Assembly: GCF_900129235.1 (NCBI RefSeq) | Contig: NZ_FQUV01000006.1 | Coordinates: 1 to 64,000 of the forward strand | DNA: 64,000 nt | Direction: 5' to 3' | Source of the DNA: Litoreibacter ascidiaceicola | GTDB taxonomy: Bacteria > Pseudomonadota > Alphaproteobacteria > Rhodobacterales > Rhodobacteraceae | Shown: positions 52,449 to 61,631 of the stretch, piece by piece | Position numbering within the stretch: the first letter of the stretch is position 1 | How the letters are laid out: each line of letters begins with the position of its first letter | Notes under the pieces: generated by a model | What the model saw: the letters and a program-made list of their open reading frames with translations, nothing else | Databases searched by the model: none | Told to the model about the DNA's origin: nothing | Made by a program: the position numbers and the translations under genes

Positions 52449-53104
52449 GTCGTACCCAGCCGATAGCCGAGGCCGCGCACCGTTTCGATCCGCTCGCGCC
52501 CCAGTTTCTTGCGCAGGCGGCTGACATGCACCTCAATCGTGTTGCTCTCGACCTCGGTATCAAAGGAATAAAGTCGCTCTTCCAATTGAGCCTTGGACAA
52601 AAGTTGACCGGGTCGCTGAACGAATGCCTCAAACAGAACCCATTCACGAGCGGTTAGGGCCACCGACTTACCGCCTCTAAAGACAGACCGCGCGGCAAGG
52701 TCGACCTCCAGATCGCCCAGAGTGGCCAGAGGGTTCGGGTTGCCAGCATAGCGTCGAGCCACAGCAGCAACGCGCGCTGACAGTTCGGATAAATCGAAGG
52801 GTTTGACCATGTAATCGTCAGCACCTGCGTTCAGCCCCTCGATCCGGTCACTGATCTGGTCCAGCGCGGTCAGAATGATCACAGGCGTTACATCGCCCTT
52901 CTTTCTAAGTGCACGCAAGAATGGCTGACCCCGCCCGTCGGGCAGCATCAGGTCAAGAAGGATCAGGTCATAGGCAGCGACATCCAGATATTCGCCCGCG
53001 CCGTCCAGCCGCATGGCCCAGTCGATGGAATGCCCGTCAGCGGCAATCTGGTCGCGCACCGCATCACCCAACACAGTATCGTCCTCGATCAGCAGCACAC
53101 GCAT
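52445..53104 (-). CDS. OmpR-family response regulator (QseB/PmrA-like)
   Basis: About 219 residues, with receiver (LLIEDDTVLGDAV, phosphoacceptor YDLILLDLMLPDGRG, LTALDQISDR) and C-terminal winged helix (LTAREWVLFEAFV, VESNTIEVHVSRLRKKLG). Start at 53104 (MRVLLIEDD) is chosen to begin the fold. It is divergent from the PepSY gene at 53250 with a 145-base gap, so it probably controls the rightward PepSY/flavin genes. Confidence 0.92.
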   Translation of the reverse strand: MRVLLIEDDTVLGDAVRDQIAADGHSIDWAMRLDGAGEYLDVAAYDLILLDLMLPDGRGQPFLRALRKKGDVTPVIILTALDQISDRIEGLNAGADDYMVKPFDLSELSARVAAVARRYAGNPNPLATLGDLEVDLAARSVFRGGKSVALTAREWVLFEAFVQRPGQLLSKAQLEERLYSFDTEVESNTIEVHVSRLRKKLGRERIETVRGLGYRLGTT

Positions 53105-53249
53105 ATCTGTCTTTTCCTGTTCCGTTTGTGATCTCTCTATCATCGGCAAAGCTGACGTGCACCTGAAGCACAAAACCGGAGCACTTCAGGTCCGCGTCAG
53201 GTCGATATGTGACAAAGCGCCATCAACACGAGCTTCAGGAGATGGCATA

Positions 53250-53633
53250 ATGAAAAAGTATCTGATGGCAACGACCCTATTGATTGGTCTTGGTGCGGCA
53301 GGTGTCGTCCTTGCCGATGACGATGATTGTCGGGTGCCGATGGCAAACTGGCAACCGCGAGAGGCTGTGCAGAAAATGGCAGAAGCCCAAGGCTGGACCG
53401 TGCGCCGGATTAAGACGGACGATGGCTGCTATGAAATCAAGGGCCGAGACGCAACGGGCCGCGAGATTGAGGTCAAGGTTGATCCCGCCACGCTGGCCAT
53501 GGTCGAGTTTGAATACGAAGATGACGACGACGATGGCAATCGTGGTCGCGGCACCGTCGCGCCAACGGGATCAGTGCAGCCACCCGCGAACGGGTTATTC
53601 ACTCCCGGCACGGCGCCCGTCGTTCAACAGTAA
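53250..53633 (+). CDS. Small exported PepSY-domain protein
   Basis: A 127-residue protein with signal peptide (MKKYLMATTLLIGLGAAGVVLA) and a mature PepSY domain. The latter has the typical beta-hairpin text GWTVRRIKTDDGCYEIKGRDATGREIEVKVDPATL. An acidic run (YEDDDDD) follows, then a proline-rich tail. PepSY domains often regulate or sense in the periplasm and often accompany QseBC-type systems such as the one opposite. It ends at a strong terminator, so it forms its own transcript. Confidence 0.85.
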   Translation: MKKYLMATTLLIGLGAAGVVLADDDDCRVPMANWQPREAVQKMAEAQGWTVRRIKTDDGCYEIKGRDATGREIEVKVDPATLAMVEFEYEDDDDDGNRGRGTVAPTGSVQPPANGLFTPGTAPVVQQ

Positions 53634-53762
53634 TCTACATTCAATGCCCTTAGGGCCAGCGGCACCGCGAATGTCCGCGATAATGAGCATTTGGCCTTAA
53701 TTGAAGTCGCCTGGCACAAGGCCGAATTTGCGAGCTGTTTGTCCCGATGGTTCGCCAACTAA

Positions 53763-53798
53763 CCCCGTCGCCAGCCCAAGGGCGACGGGGCTTTTTTT
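53763..53798 (+). terminator. Rho-independent terminator after the PepSY gene
   Basis: A perfect 10-bp stem, CCCCGTCGCC / GGCGACGGGG, with an 8-base loop (53763-53790) is followed by CTTTTTTT. It is one of the clearest terminators in the window and separates the PepSY gene from the DUF2271 operon. Confidence 0.93.
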
Positions 53799-53903
53799 AG
53801 CCAAACCTGACGCCCAGCTGAAGTGATTGCCGGTTTTTCGTCAGGGACACATCAGCCGAATCCTACATACCAATTTCAAAGCAACCCAATATGGAGACTC
53901 CCG

Positions 53904-54374
53904 ATGAAAACCCTGCTGTTCGCCCTAGCATTAACCACCGCCTTGACCATTCCTGCCTTGGCAATTGCCAAACCCGTTACGCTGACCGCAAACATGAAGC
54001 AGTATGGCGGCGATGGTGCTTACCTTGCACTTTACGTCACTGATGCAAATGGCACCTATAAGGGCAGCCTGTGGATGGCAGGCGGCAAGTCGAAATACTA
54101 CGAACATCTGAGCGACTGGTATCGTGCGACAGGCGGCAACACAGCCGAGATCAACGGCATCACCGGTGCCAGTGTTGGCGCGGGGCGGCAGTTAAAGATC
54201 ACACTCGATCTTGCGGATGCGCTGTTTGACGCCGGCTACGAATTACATATCGACGCCTCGGTCGAAGACATGCGCGACAGCCCGTCCGAAGTGGTCGTGC
54301 CGCTGACTACAACGGGTGCGGGTCAGCCAGCCGCCGGTCGCCGCTATATCCGCGATTTCACCTACGACATGTAA
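53904..54374 (+). CDS. Exported DUF2271 protein with a flavinylation-type motif
   Basis: A 156-residue periplasmic protein. The signal peptide spans residues 1-22 (LLFALALTTALTIPALAIA). The mature domain shows the DUF2271 pattern (YGGDGAYLALYVTD, LWMAGGKSKYYEHLSDWYRATGG). NGITGAS at residues 84-90 resembles the ApbE target motif in which FMN is linked to the last Thr/Ser; here that residue is Ser90. It is followed 22 bases later by the PepSY-reductase and then ApbE. It would be the flavin-bearing periplasmic electron carrier; covalent FMN is inferred. Confidence 0.78.
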   Translation: MKTLLFALALTTALTIPALAIAKPVTLTANMKQYGGDGAYLALYVTDANGTYKGSLWMAGGKSKYYEHLSDWYRATGGNTAEINGITGASVGAGRQLKITLDLADALFDAGYELHIDASVEDMRDSPSEVVVPLTTTGAGQPAAGRRYIRDFTYDM

Positions 54375-54396
54375 TACACATCAAAGGAACCTCACC

Positions 54397-56604
54397 ATGC
54401 TGCGCGCCCTGCACAAATTCCCTGGCCTGTTCGCAACTCTGCTGATCGTCGTCATGACGCTCAGCGGGGCGGTGCTAAGCGTTCTTCCGACACTGGAGGC
54501 TGTGCAGGCCCCCTCACAGCTCGACTCGAGCTTGACCATTGCCACTTTGGCGGATCGCATTGCCATCACCTACCCCGGCGTTGAACAAATCCGACGCGCG
54601 CCGTCGGGGCAGATCACGGCATTCTATTTTGAGGCCGGGCAACCCGGTGCCGTGATCATCGACCCCGCGACAGGTGAGGGCGTGGCGAATTACGAGCCCT
54701 CGGCCTTTCAACGCTGGATAACCAACTTGCACCGCTCACTGTTTCTGGACGACGCAGGACGGCTGACCGCAGCGGCGGGGGCGGCATCGCTTCTGGTGCT
54801 CTCGATCTCGGGGCTGATGCTGACAGCACGGCGTGTCGGGGGCTGGCGGCGTTTCTTCTCTCGTCTGCGTGGCCCGCTCATGGGGCGGCTGCATGTCGAA
54901 GTGGCGCGGGTGACTGTTGTCGGGCTTCTGCTGTCTTCAGCCACTGCGCTCTTCATGACCGCCAGCACCTTTGAGTTACTCCCACAGGGCAGCGTTGTCG
55001 CGTTTCCCTCGCAAGTCAGCGGCCAAACCGGTGCGACGCCTGGTATAATGGCATTGCTGCGAGACACTCCGGTGGATACTTTGCGCGAATTGACCTTTCC
55101 CTATCCCAACGACCCCACCGATGCGTTCTTGCTCAAGACAGACTCGGGCGAGGGGTATCTCGATCAGGGAACAGGGGAGGTTTTGATCTGGGCCGATGCA
55201 GGTGCATGGCAACGCGTCAATGAGACGATCTACATGCTGCACACCGGACAGGGTATGGCGTGGCTGGGGGTGATCCTCGGGCTGATGGCGCTTGGGGCGC
55301 CGTTCATGGCCATAACTGGCGTGATCCTCTGGGTGCACGCACGCCGTGCTCGGCCACGGATCAAAGGTAATTTTGCGGCCATACAGGCTGACACGATCCT
55401 GCTGGTCGGTAGCGAAGGGGGCAGCACTTGGGGCTTTGCCGCGACCCTGCATGATGCATTAACACAAGCAGGCCATAAGGTTCACGCATCCCCGATGTCG
55501 CAATTTTCGCCACATCGGTATAGCCTTGCCGAACGGGTAATCGTGCTGGCCGCGACCTACGGCGAGGGCACAGCACCCGCTTCGGCCAAGGGGTTCCTTG
55601 ATCGGCTGGCGGCTTTACCAAAAGCCCCCGATATGACGCTGGCTGTGCTGGGGTTCGGTGACAGCAAGTTCTCCGAGTTCTGCGCCTATGCCGGCGATGT
55701 AACCCGCATGGCCGAGGAAAAAGGCTGGGTGCAAATGTTGCCGATGGCGACAATCGACCGTCAGTCACCACAAGAATTCGCCCGCTGGGGGCGAGATCTG
55801 GGTCGCGCCCTTGGCCAGCCTTTGGAGCTATCGCACAGCCCGGCGATCCCGCGCAGCCAAGCACTGACGCTCATCTCGCGTCGCGACTATGGGGCCGAGA
55901 TGCAGACCCCTGCCGCGATCCTTCGTTTCGCAATTCCCAAGGTCGGGCTTTGGGCGCGGCTTGCGGGGCGGGCTTTGGGTCGGTTCTCACCCGGAGATTT
56001 GCTCGGCATTGTTCCCGAAGGTTCACATGTGCCGCGCTTCTATTCCTTGGCCTCCGGACGCGAAGATGGCTTTGTCGAGATTTGCGTCAGTCGCCATCCC
56101 GGTGGGCTGTGCTCGGGACAGCTTCTGGATATGGGCATCGGCGATAACGTGCGGGGTTTCATACGTCATAACCCTGATTTTCGACCTGTTCGGGGTCACA
56201 AACCGGTCATTCTGATCGGGGCTGGCACCGGCATCGGACCGCTGGCTGGGTTTGCGCGCACCAACCATTCGGGACGACCCATGCATCTTTATTTTGGCAC
56301 TCGGCATCCTGACAGCGATCTTTTCTACGAAACGGAAATACGCGAATGGCACGAAGAGGGTCGTCTTGCCTCCGTTGCCACCGCCTTTTCTCGCACCAGT
56401 GGACGGGCCTATGTGCAAGACGCCCTACGCGCCGATGCAGACCATATTGCCAAGTTGATTAATGAAGGCGCGCAGATTTTGGTCTGCGGCGGACGTAACA
56501 TGGCCGTTGGTGTGACCGATGCGCTGACCGATATCTTAGCACCTGCCGGATTGACACCCGCCGCGCTGAAAGCAGAGAGACGTTATGTTGAAGATACCTA
56601 CTAA
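54397..56604 (+). CDS. PepSY transmembrane protein fused to flavodoxin and ferredoxin-NADP reductase-like domains
   Basis: A 735-residue inner-membrane oxidoreductase. A PepSY_TM segment with four helices (near 8-30, 130-150, 170-190, 285-315) comes first. A flavodoxin domain follows (VGSEGGSTWGFAATLHDA near 330, then YGEGTAPASAKGF and GFGDSKFSEFC). The NADPH/FAD reductase domain has RFYSLAS, GLCSGQLL, GAGTGIGPLAGF and LYFGTRHPDSD. This layout moves electrons from cytoplasmic NADPH through FAD and FMN to periplasmic acceptors. Start at 54397 has AAGGAA upstream. Its end overlaps ApbE by 20 bases. Confidence 0.88.
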   Translation: MLRALHKFPGLFATLLIVVMTLSGAVLSVLPTLEAVQAPSQLDSSLTIATLADRIAITYPGVEQIRRAPSGQITAFYFEAGQPGAVIIDPATGEGVANYEPSAFQRWITNLHRSLFLDDAGRLTAAAGAASLLVLSISGLMLTARRVGGWRRFFSRLRGPLMGRLHVEVARVTVVGLLLSSATALFMTASTFELLPQGSVVAFPSQVSGQTGATPGIMALLRDTPVDTLRELTFPYPNDPTDAFLLKTDSGEGYLDQGTGEVLIWADAGAWQRVNETIYMLHTGQGMAWLGVILGLMALGAPFMAITGVILWVHARRARPRIKGNFAAIQADTILLVGSEGGSTWGFAATLHDALTQAGHKVHASPMSQFSPHRYSLAERVIVLAATYGEGTAPASAKGFLDRLAALPKAPDMTLAVLGFGDSKFSEFCAYAGDVTRMAEEKGWVQMLPMATIDRQSPQEFARWGRDLGRALGQPLELSHSPAIPRSQALTLISRRDYGAEMQTPAAILRFAIPKVGLWARLAGRALGRFSPGDLLGIVPEGSHVPRFYSLASGREDGFVEICVSRHPGGLCSGQLLDMGIGDNVRGFIRHNPDFRPVRGHKPVILIGAGTGIGPLAGFARTNHSGRPMHLYFGTRHPDSDLFYETEIREWHEEGRLASVATAFSRTSGRAYVQDALRADADHIAKLINEGAQILVCGGRNMAVGVTDALTDILAPAGLTPAALKAERRYVEDTY

Positions 56605-57529
56605 CCTTAAGCGTCATGCCTTGAGCGGCCCAACGATGGGCACCCGTTGGTCGGCGCTATTCTATGCCCCTACAGTGGCAGCCCTTGAACCGATCCGCGC
56701 TGCACTCGCTGAAAGCGTGGATGCTGTGGATCGCCAAATGTCCACATGGAAACCTGACAGCGATCTGATGCGCCTCAACCGTGCACCAGTAGGAACCTGG
56801 GTGCCGGTTCCTGCGGAATTGATGGAAGTGCTTGCGAAGGGGTTGGGGATCGGAAGGCTTTCGGATGGAGCCTTCGACATCGGAATGGGGGATATCGTTA
56901 CCGCTTGGGGGTTTGGCCCGCAAGATGCGGATGTACAGAAAATTCGTGCTGCTTTGGGCAAGGCGCGTGCCTCTTCGCACGAGTTTCTGGAGCTTGATCC
57001 CGATGCACTACAAGTCCGCAAACTTGCCCCACTTGCACTGGACCTGTCGGGAATTGCTAAAGGTTATGCAGTTGACCGCATGATGGCAGTGCTGGGTAGT
57101 TTCGGGATCACTGACGCTCTTGTGGGCCTCGATGGTGATATGCGAGCCCTTGGCGCGCGACCAGATGGTCAAGCATGGAATGTGGCAATTGAGCGCCCCG
57201 ATTATGAAACGCGGGCACCGCTGTCCATGATTGAGCTTATCGATGCTGCTGTCGCCACATCAGGTGATTACCGTCATTGGATCGAAGCTGGTGGGAAACG
57301 GCTCTCACATACGATGGACCCGGCCCTCGCTGGCCCTCTAAGGGACACGCCTGCATCGGTGACCGTTCTGGCCAAGACCTGCATGGAAGCAGATGCTTGG
57401 GCGACGGCCTTCATGGTTTCTGGTCGGCAGAAAAGTGAAATCTGGGCCAAAGCTTTTGGACTGACCGCCGTTTTTATCCATCGCGATGGCGGCGACTTTC
57501 GTCAAACGCATGTTGGTGGGACAGGTTAA
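56585..57529 (+). CDS. apbE: ApbE-type FAD:protein FMN transferase
   Basis: A 314-residue enzyme that splits FAD and attaches FMN to Thr/Ser of target proteins. Motifs: SGPTMGTRWS at the N-terminus, LDLSGIAKGYAVDRM (Mg/FAD site) near 155, ALVGLDGDMRALG near 180 and LSHTMDPALAGPL near 240. The N-terminus has no signal peptide or lipobox, and a stop just upstream in frame rules out extension. Most ApbE proteins act in the periplasm. Either this one modifies the target before export or it leaves by an unrecognised route. It is the last gene of the DUF2271-reductase-ApbE operon. Confidence 0.9.
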   Translation: MLKIPTNLKRHALSGPTMGTRWSALFYAPTVAALEPIRAALAESVDAVDRQMSTWKPDSDLMRLNRAPVGTWVPVPAELMEVLAKGLGIGRLSDGAFDIGMGDIVTAWGFGPQDADVQKIRAALGKARASSHEFLELDPDALQVRKLAPLALDLSGIAKGYAVDRMMAVLGSFGITDALVGLDGDMRALGARPDGQAWNVAIERPDYETRAPLSMIELIDAAVATSGDYRHWIEAGGKRLSHTMDPALAGPLRDTPASVTVLAKTCMEADAWATAFMVSGRQKSEIWAKAFGLTAVFIHRDGGDFRQTHVGGTG

Positions 57530-57985
57530 GGTTGTCCGATTCACGTTGTTTAACACTTTGTAGAGATAGTGCCCCTCGTAGAAGTCTAATCCCGACGGTA
57601 GGTTGGGCTCTAAGCAGACACTTGCACTCTGTTAAGAGCCACCATTTGTTGAACGGTTCCGCCATAGCCGACATCGGTGCAATTGCAGCGAATTCACCCT
57701 TTTTCCGCAGAGCCAACTTAGACGTCAACAAAACAAACGGCAGTTTTGAGTTAGAAGGCAAGAGGTCGCTGTCCCTGCAATTCAACAGAAATTTTATTTT
57801 GAACTCACGGCGAAGTGCAATTTGTGTTAATTATTGCCTGAATGTGTAAGCAGCAACCCAGTCACCACTCACGAGGCATCTGGATATCGAGGTGCTCCGA
57901 GAGCGACGCCCTTATGCGCTAAATGAGCGAGGTCGATTTGGCCAATTTGAGGACAAACCTACCCTCCGCGACACTAAGATTAGCC
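57530..57985. other. Intergenic region after apbE
   Basis: About 455 bases between convergent transcripts. Short open frames exist on both strands near 57530-57850 but none has recognisable features. I see no clear gene, terminator or known repeat. Confidence 0.4.
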
Positions 57986-59587
57986 TCATTCCACGATGTG
58001 CAAATCCACCTTGCGAAACGCCGATATCGCGCGATTGGCAATTTCATCGCAAAGGCAGATCGCATTGATATACCGCCTCGCAAAGGTTTCGGTTTCCGGA
58101 GCCACCTTCAATAGGCGCATTTTTTCAACTTTTGCTGCGTCCAAATCGCCTGCCTCCACGTGGAACCAAACGAGCAGATAATGAAAAGCAAAGAAGCCAG
58201 GCATTGGACATTTTTCAAGCTCTGTGATTGCCTCATCGGCCCCCGTTGTCATCATCAAGAACATCGCCTTCGGCATGTGATACCAGCTGGGATGCAGCGG
58301 GTTTAAAGCAATGGCGCGGTCGATTAAAGGTATCGCCTCATCCCAATCCGCAAGTCTGACAAGGCAGATACCGAACATCGCCAACATGTCGGAATGACCC
58401 GGGTTGAGCCGCAAGGCCCGTCGGACGCAAGCGCGAAAATCAACAAAGCGCCGAGCGTGAAAATAGGCCAGCGCCAAAGACTGATGTGCCATCGCGTTTT
58501 GCGGATCATGACTGACAGCGAGCGAGGCGTGCTTCATCGCCAGATCAAGTCTTGCGAGATCGCCCGCATCCGCCGTCATGGCACGATAGTATTCGATTTC
58601 GATCATCGCGAGGGCAGCGTGAGCTTCGGCTGAGGTCGGGTCATTCCTTACAGCATGCTTCAGGCCCGCTTCAATTTCGTCGCGACCTACCTGATCCAAT
58701 TGAATCCCGAACTGAAAGTACCGAGATATCCAGGCATAGGTTTCCCATTTGATCGCCGGCTTAGAACGCTCGACTTGCTGCGCATAGTGTCCGATGGGGC
58801 CATATTCTACCGCAATGCGCGCGGCGATACGCGCGACTATCTCATCTTGCATTTCGTAGATATGGCGCGCGTCCATCCGCATGTCGATTTGATCCGTCAG
58901 AAGAATTTCGTCTGCGGCTGCGTCGATCAGCCTTATACTTGTTTCAATCAAGTCATCGCGAATGCGGTAACTACCCTCCAGCACAAAATCTGGATGGAAG
59001 AGGTCAAACATCTCCCCAATGCTCAAATGTTGCTGTTTAGCTTTTTCAGTTGTGGCGCGCGAAAACACCGACAAATCTCTAAAACGAGACAGGTTCGAAA
59101 TCGTCCCTTCCGTCAGTCCGTCAGACAGAAATTCAAGACTCGTTTTCGGGCCAATATACTCGAACGGCAACACAGCGATAGACGGTTTTTTGGTTTCTGG
59201 AAGAGCTGGAGTACTATCCGGCTCGTTTGGCTTCTCGCCATCCCATGACACGTAGAAAGACGGCTCGTAAGACCCTTTGGGGATCGTGATATGGATCGGA
59301 TCATCCCTCCCATCCTGCCGATAGTATTGGTCCAGCTTCTGGCGAAGGGCCCGAGCCTGAACACGCACGATTGTGTCTGTCTGCGGATCGAAATCTGCTT
59401 CTTTGTCGAAGACTTCTATTCCAATGGTATAGCCCTTCAGCCGGTGTTTCCGCCCTGCGAGAGACTCTGCAACAACATATGTCAAAAAGCGTGTCAAACG
59501 CGGCGCATTGCAGAACTGCCTGCTACCCAAAATCCGTGCAAGTTGTGTTTCGACCACCTCTTTGGGCAGTGATGTCGTCAATTGCAT
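57986..59587 (-). CDS. Regulator-like protein with N-terminal DNA-binding-type region, TolB-like domain and TPR tail
   Basis: A 533-residue protein without signal peptide or membrane helix. Residues 1-100 resemble the winged-helix region of adenylate-cyclase-like regulators (RFLTYVVAESLAGRKHRLKGYTIGIEVF, DTIVRVQARALRQKLDQYY). Residues 130-250 contain the TolB_N-like segment IAVLPFEYIGPKTSLEFLSDGLTEGTI and DFVLEGSYRIRDDLIETSIRLID. The last 250 residues are TPR repeats. This family is abundant in alphaproteobacteria and its targets are usually unknown. It is transcribed alone. Confidence 0.75.
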   Translation of the reverse strand: MQLTTSLPKEVVETQLARILGSRQFCNAPRLTRFLTYVVAESLAGRKHRLKGYTIGIEVFDKEADFDPQTDTIVRVQARALRQKLDQYYRQDGRDDPIHITIPKGSYEPSFYVSWDGEKPNEPDSTPALPETKKPSIAVLPFEYIGPKTSLEFLSDGLTEGTISNLSRFRDLSVFSRATTEKAKQQHLSIGEMFDLFHPDFVLEGSYRIRDDLIETSIRLIDAAADEILLTDQIDMRMDARHIYEMQDEIVARIAARIAVEYGPIGHYAQQVERSKPAIKWETYAWISRYFQFGIQLDQVGRDEIEAGLKHAVRNDPTSAEAHAALAMIEIEYYRAMTADAGDLARLDLAMKHASLAVSHDPQNAMAHQSLALAYFHARRFVDFRACVRRALRLNPGHSDMLAMFGICLVRLADWDEAIPLIDRAIALNPLHPSWYHMPKAMFLMMTTGADEAITELEKCPMPGFFAFHYLLVWFHVEAGDLDAAKVEKMRLLKVAPETETFARRYINAICLCDEIANRAISAFRKVDLHIVE

Positions 59588-59754
59588 CGATACGGCCCCG
59601 CCATTTTTGGTGCGCCAAGGTGAGGCGTCTGCGGCATGTACACCGCCAACCTAACTGTGAGTCACTTAAGTCTCATTAATTATTCAGTCATGTTTGCGCT
59701 AACCGCATCGGCCCTGACGTTGCGCCAGATCAATTTAGTAATGGGAATCCCAGA

Positions 59755-60066
59755 ATGGGTCCAGATAACAGCGACTTATCACTGGCAGAAACATGCCTAG
59801 TAAGGCTCAATCTGGAGCTTTCCCAGTTGGAGCAAGGGTTCAAAGCCAATCTGACGTTTAAAACTCAAACCTTCGTCCAGCAATTCGCGGACCTGAGGGC
59901 GCAAACTGAGTCAGTTCTCGAACAAATCGCGGCATTGCAACACCAAAGTCAAACAGCCGCTGCATCGCCCAGCCGAGACCGGCAATGGCACGCTCTTAAA
60001 GCTGCCATTCGGATTTATCGAAAAGCGGATACCTCAACCGATGAGGCGACACGCACAAAGACCTAA
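59755..60066 (+). CDS. Small hypothetical coiled-coil protein
   Basis: A 103-residue protein with no family I recognise. Residues 12-65 are predicted coiled coil (LNLELSQLEQGFKANL, FADLRAQTESVLEQIAALQ). It ends 75 bases before the Crp/Fnr gene in the same direction, so the two may share a transcript. The ribosome site is weak, which keeps confidence moderate. Confidence 0.5.
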   Translation: MGPDNSDLSLAETCLVRLNLELSQLEQGFKANLTFKTQTFVQQFADLRAQTESVLEQIAALQHQSQTAAASPSRDRQWHALKAAIRIYRKADTSTDEATRTKT

Positions 60067-60141
60067 CTACGCCCCTCATACCCCTTGGGACCGCTGAAAG
60101 GCCCTCTCCCAGAAATGACCGACCCAGTCAGGAGCTGCCCC

Positions 60142-60903
60142 ATGACAAATTTAAGTGTCCCCTTTGCATCACCCGCACGCGAAAGCCGAATTGTCCCAAC
60201 TGGACGGTTGCCAATGATCCGAACCAAAAAAAGTGACAACCGCAGTATCGGCCCAGTAAGACATGATGCAGTAAGGTCAGCCCCCAGCGTAGAAACGCGT
60301 GAAGATCGAAACAAACACAAGCACCTGAACGCGCTTTTTGACCAGTCCTCGTTCGAGCAGCATTTCCAGCCTGAAAGCACCATATTGCTGCATGGCGATC
60401 CAGCCGACACGTTGTATCAGGTTACGTCAGGAACAGTGCGTTGCTGTACGATAGATGCGGATGGCTTGCGGCAAATATTCACGTTTGCCAGAAAAGGCGA
60501 TCTTATCGGAATTTCAGATATGGATACTTGGCACTTCACAGCCGAAGCTGTCGATCATGTTGTAGTGAGGTCCGTTTCCCGGCCCATCCTAGAGCAAGCA
60601 TTGGCGGTGCAGATTTCGCTACGCGAAGAAGTAAGGGAACTTATGTGCGAACTGTTGGTGCGACGAGAACGGCAGCTTCTTTCCATGATTTCAAAGAAAG
60701 CGCCTGAGCGACTGCTTGGCTTCCTTCAAGATTTCTCCGCTAATCGATCCAATTCGGGGTTCGTTGCGCTGCCGATGAGTCGCAGAGATATCGGAGATCA
60801 CCTTGGCATGACGGTCGAAACGGCCAGCCGCTCGTTCAGCGATCTGAAAAATCGCGGGATTATCGAGATGAACACGCCGGAAAAATTCAGACTTGTTGGC
60901 TAG
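60142..60903 (+). CDS. Crp/Fnr-family regulator, FixK-like without iron-sulfur cysteines
   Basis: About 253 residues. Cyclic-nucleotide-type sensor fold (ILLHGDPADTLYQVTSGTVRCC, RKGDLIGIS), long dimer helix (about 140-165) and a C-terminal helix-turn-helix reading MSRRDIGDHLGMTVETASRSFSDLKNRGII. The recognition helix ETASR carries the E-x2-SR set that contacts TTGAT half-sites. The N-terminus lacks the cysteine cluster of true Fnr, so it is more like FixK or DNR. Start at 60142 is chosen for AGGAG seven bases upstream; other ATGs lie at 60115 and 60214. It could act on the sites at 44506, 50611 and 61512. Confidence 0.85.
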   Translation: MTNLSVPFASPARESRIVPTGRLPMIRTKKSDNRSIGPVRHDAVRSAPSVETREDRNKHKHLNALFDQSSFEQHFQPESTILLHGDPADTLYQVTSGTVRCCTIDADGLRQIFTFARKGDLIGISDMDTWHFTAEAVDHVVVRSVSRPILEQALAVQISLREEVRELMCELLVRRERQLLSMISKKAPERLLGFLQDFSANRSNSGFVALPMSRRDIGDHLGMTVETASRSFSDLKNRGIIEMNTPEKFRLVG

Positions 60904-61041
60904 GTAAGAATGTTGGCGTCGCTTGCACAACATCTCTCGACATTTCCTCGCGCGTCGCATCGGCCAAACTAAAGAGTTCGGGCATTCATAAGAGAGATTG
61001 GAACGGTAGAATCCGTCTCCAACCTCTCCTATCAATCTAGC

Positions 61042-61197
61042 TCAGACCAAAGGCGAGCCACAATCGTTTACATCCATATCCTTGACAGGATCTTCCGGGC
61101 CACATTCTTGATTGCTTACCGGATAGTGCCCGGGCTCTGTGCATCCAGCTATGGCCAGTACTGTACCTAAGAGTGCAAGCATGATGAGAGTCTTCAT
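61042..61197 (-). CDS. Very small lipoprotein
   Basis: A 51-residue protein with signal sequence MKTLIMLALLGTVLA and lipobox IAGC (lipidated Cys19). The mature part is only 33 residues and contains two more cysteines (NQECGPEDP, VNDCGSP). A good ribosome site (AAGGAAACAG) precedes the ATG. No family is recognised; an envelope role is all that can be said. Confidence 0.6.
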   Translation of the reverse strand: MKTLIMLALLGTVLAIAGCTEPGHYPVSNQECGPEDPVKDMDVNDCGSPLV

Positions 61198-61631
61198 TCT
61201 GTTTCCTTTTTCATAATGTGAAGGTAATTGCGCGTGCCTGGAGACAATGAATCTCAGCGATGCCTCAAGCGGCTTAGATCATGTCAGAAGCGTGACCATT
61301 TTGGTCTCCATACAATACGACTAACGGCCACACCGAACTAATTCTGAAATTCATCACTAGTGACCGTGTGTACCCATTTATAATAAGCAAATCCGTTTAC
61401 GCAGAATTGACAAAGGACAATTCCCAGCATGTTTTGAGCTTACATTCCAACACATCTCTTGCCAGATCAAAATGAGCTCCGCCCAGTGACGGCGATGCTA
61501 CCGTCAGGCAATTGATGTTCGTCAATCACAAGGTCTCCAAGCCATTTAATGATTACTTCTGTATCGCCCCAGGACTCTCACAACTGAGAGGTCTGCCGGA
61601 TGCTTCACTAACTCATTAAACGGAGATTAAA
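61198..61631. promoter_or_regulatory. Intergenic region upstream of a small exported protein
   Basis: About 430 AT-rich bases. They hold the promoters of the leftward lipoprotein and the rightward exported protein and an Fnr-type site at 61512. No other gene was seen. Confidence 0.45.
61512..61525. promoter_or_regulatory. Fnr/FixK-type binding site
   Basis: TTGATGTTCGTCAA matches TTGAY-N4-RTCAA. It lies 107 bases upstream of the exported-protein start. The FixK-like regulator gene is only 0.6 kb away. Confidence 0.5.

Noticed and set aside
57530-57985. Frames on both strands after apbE, tested as a small gene
   Set aside because: No ribosome site, no consistent codon bias and no family feature; left as intergenic.
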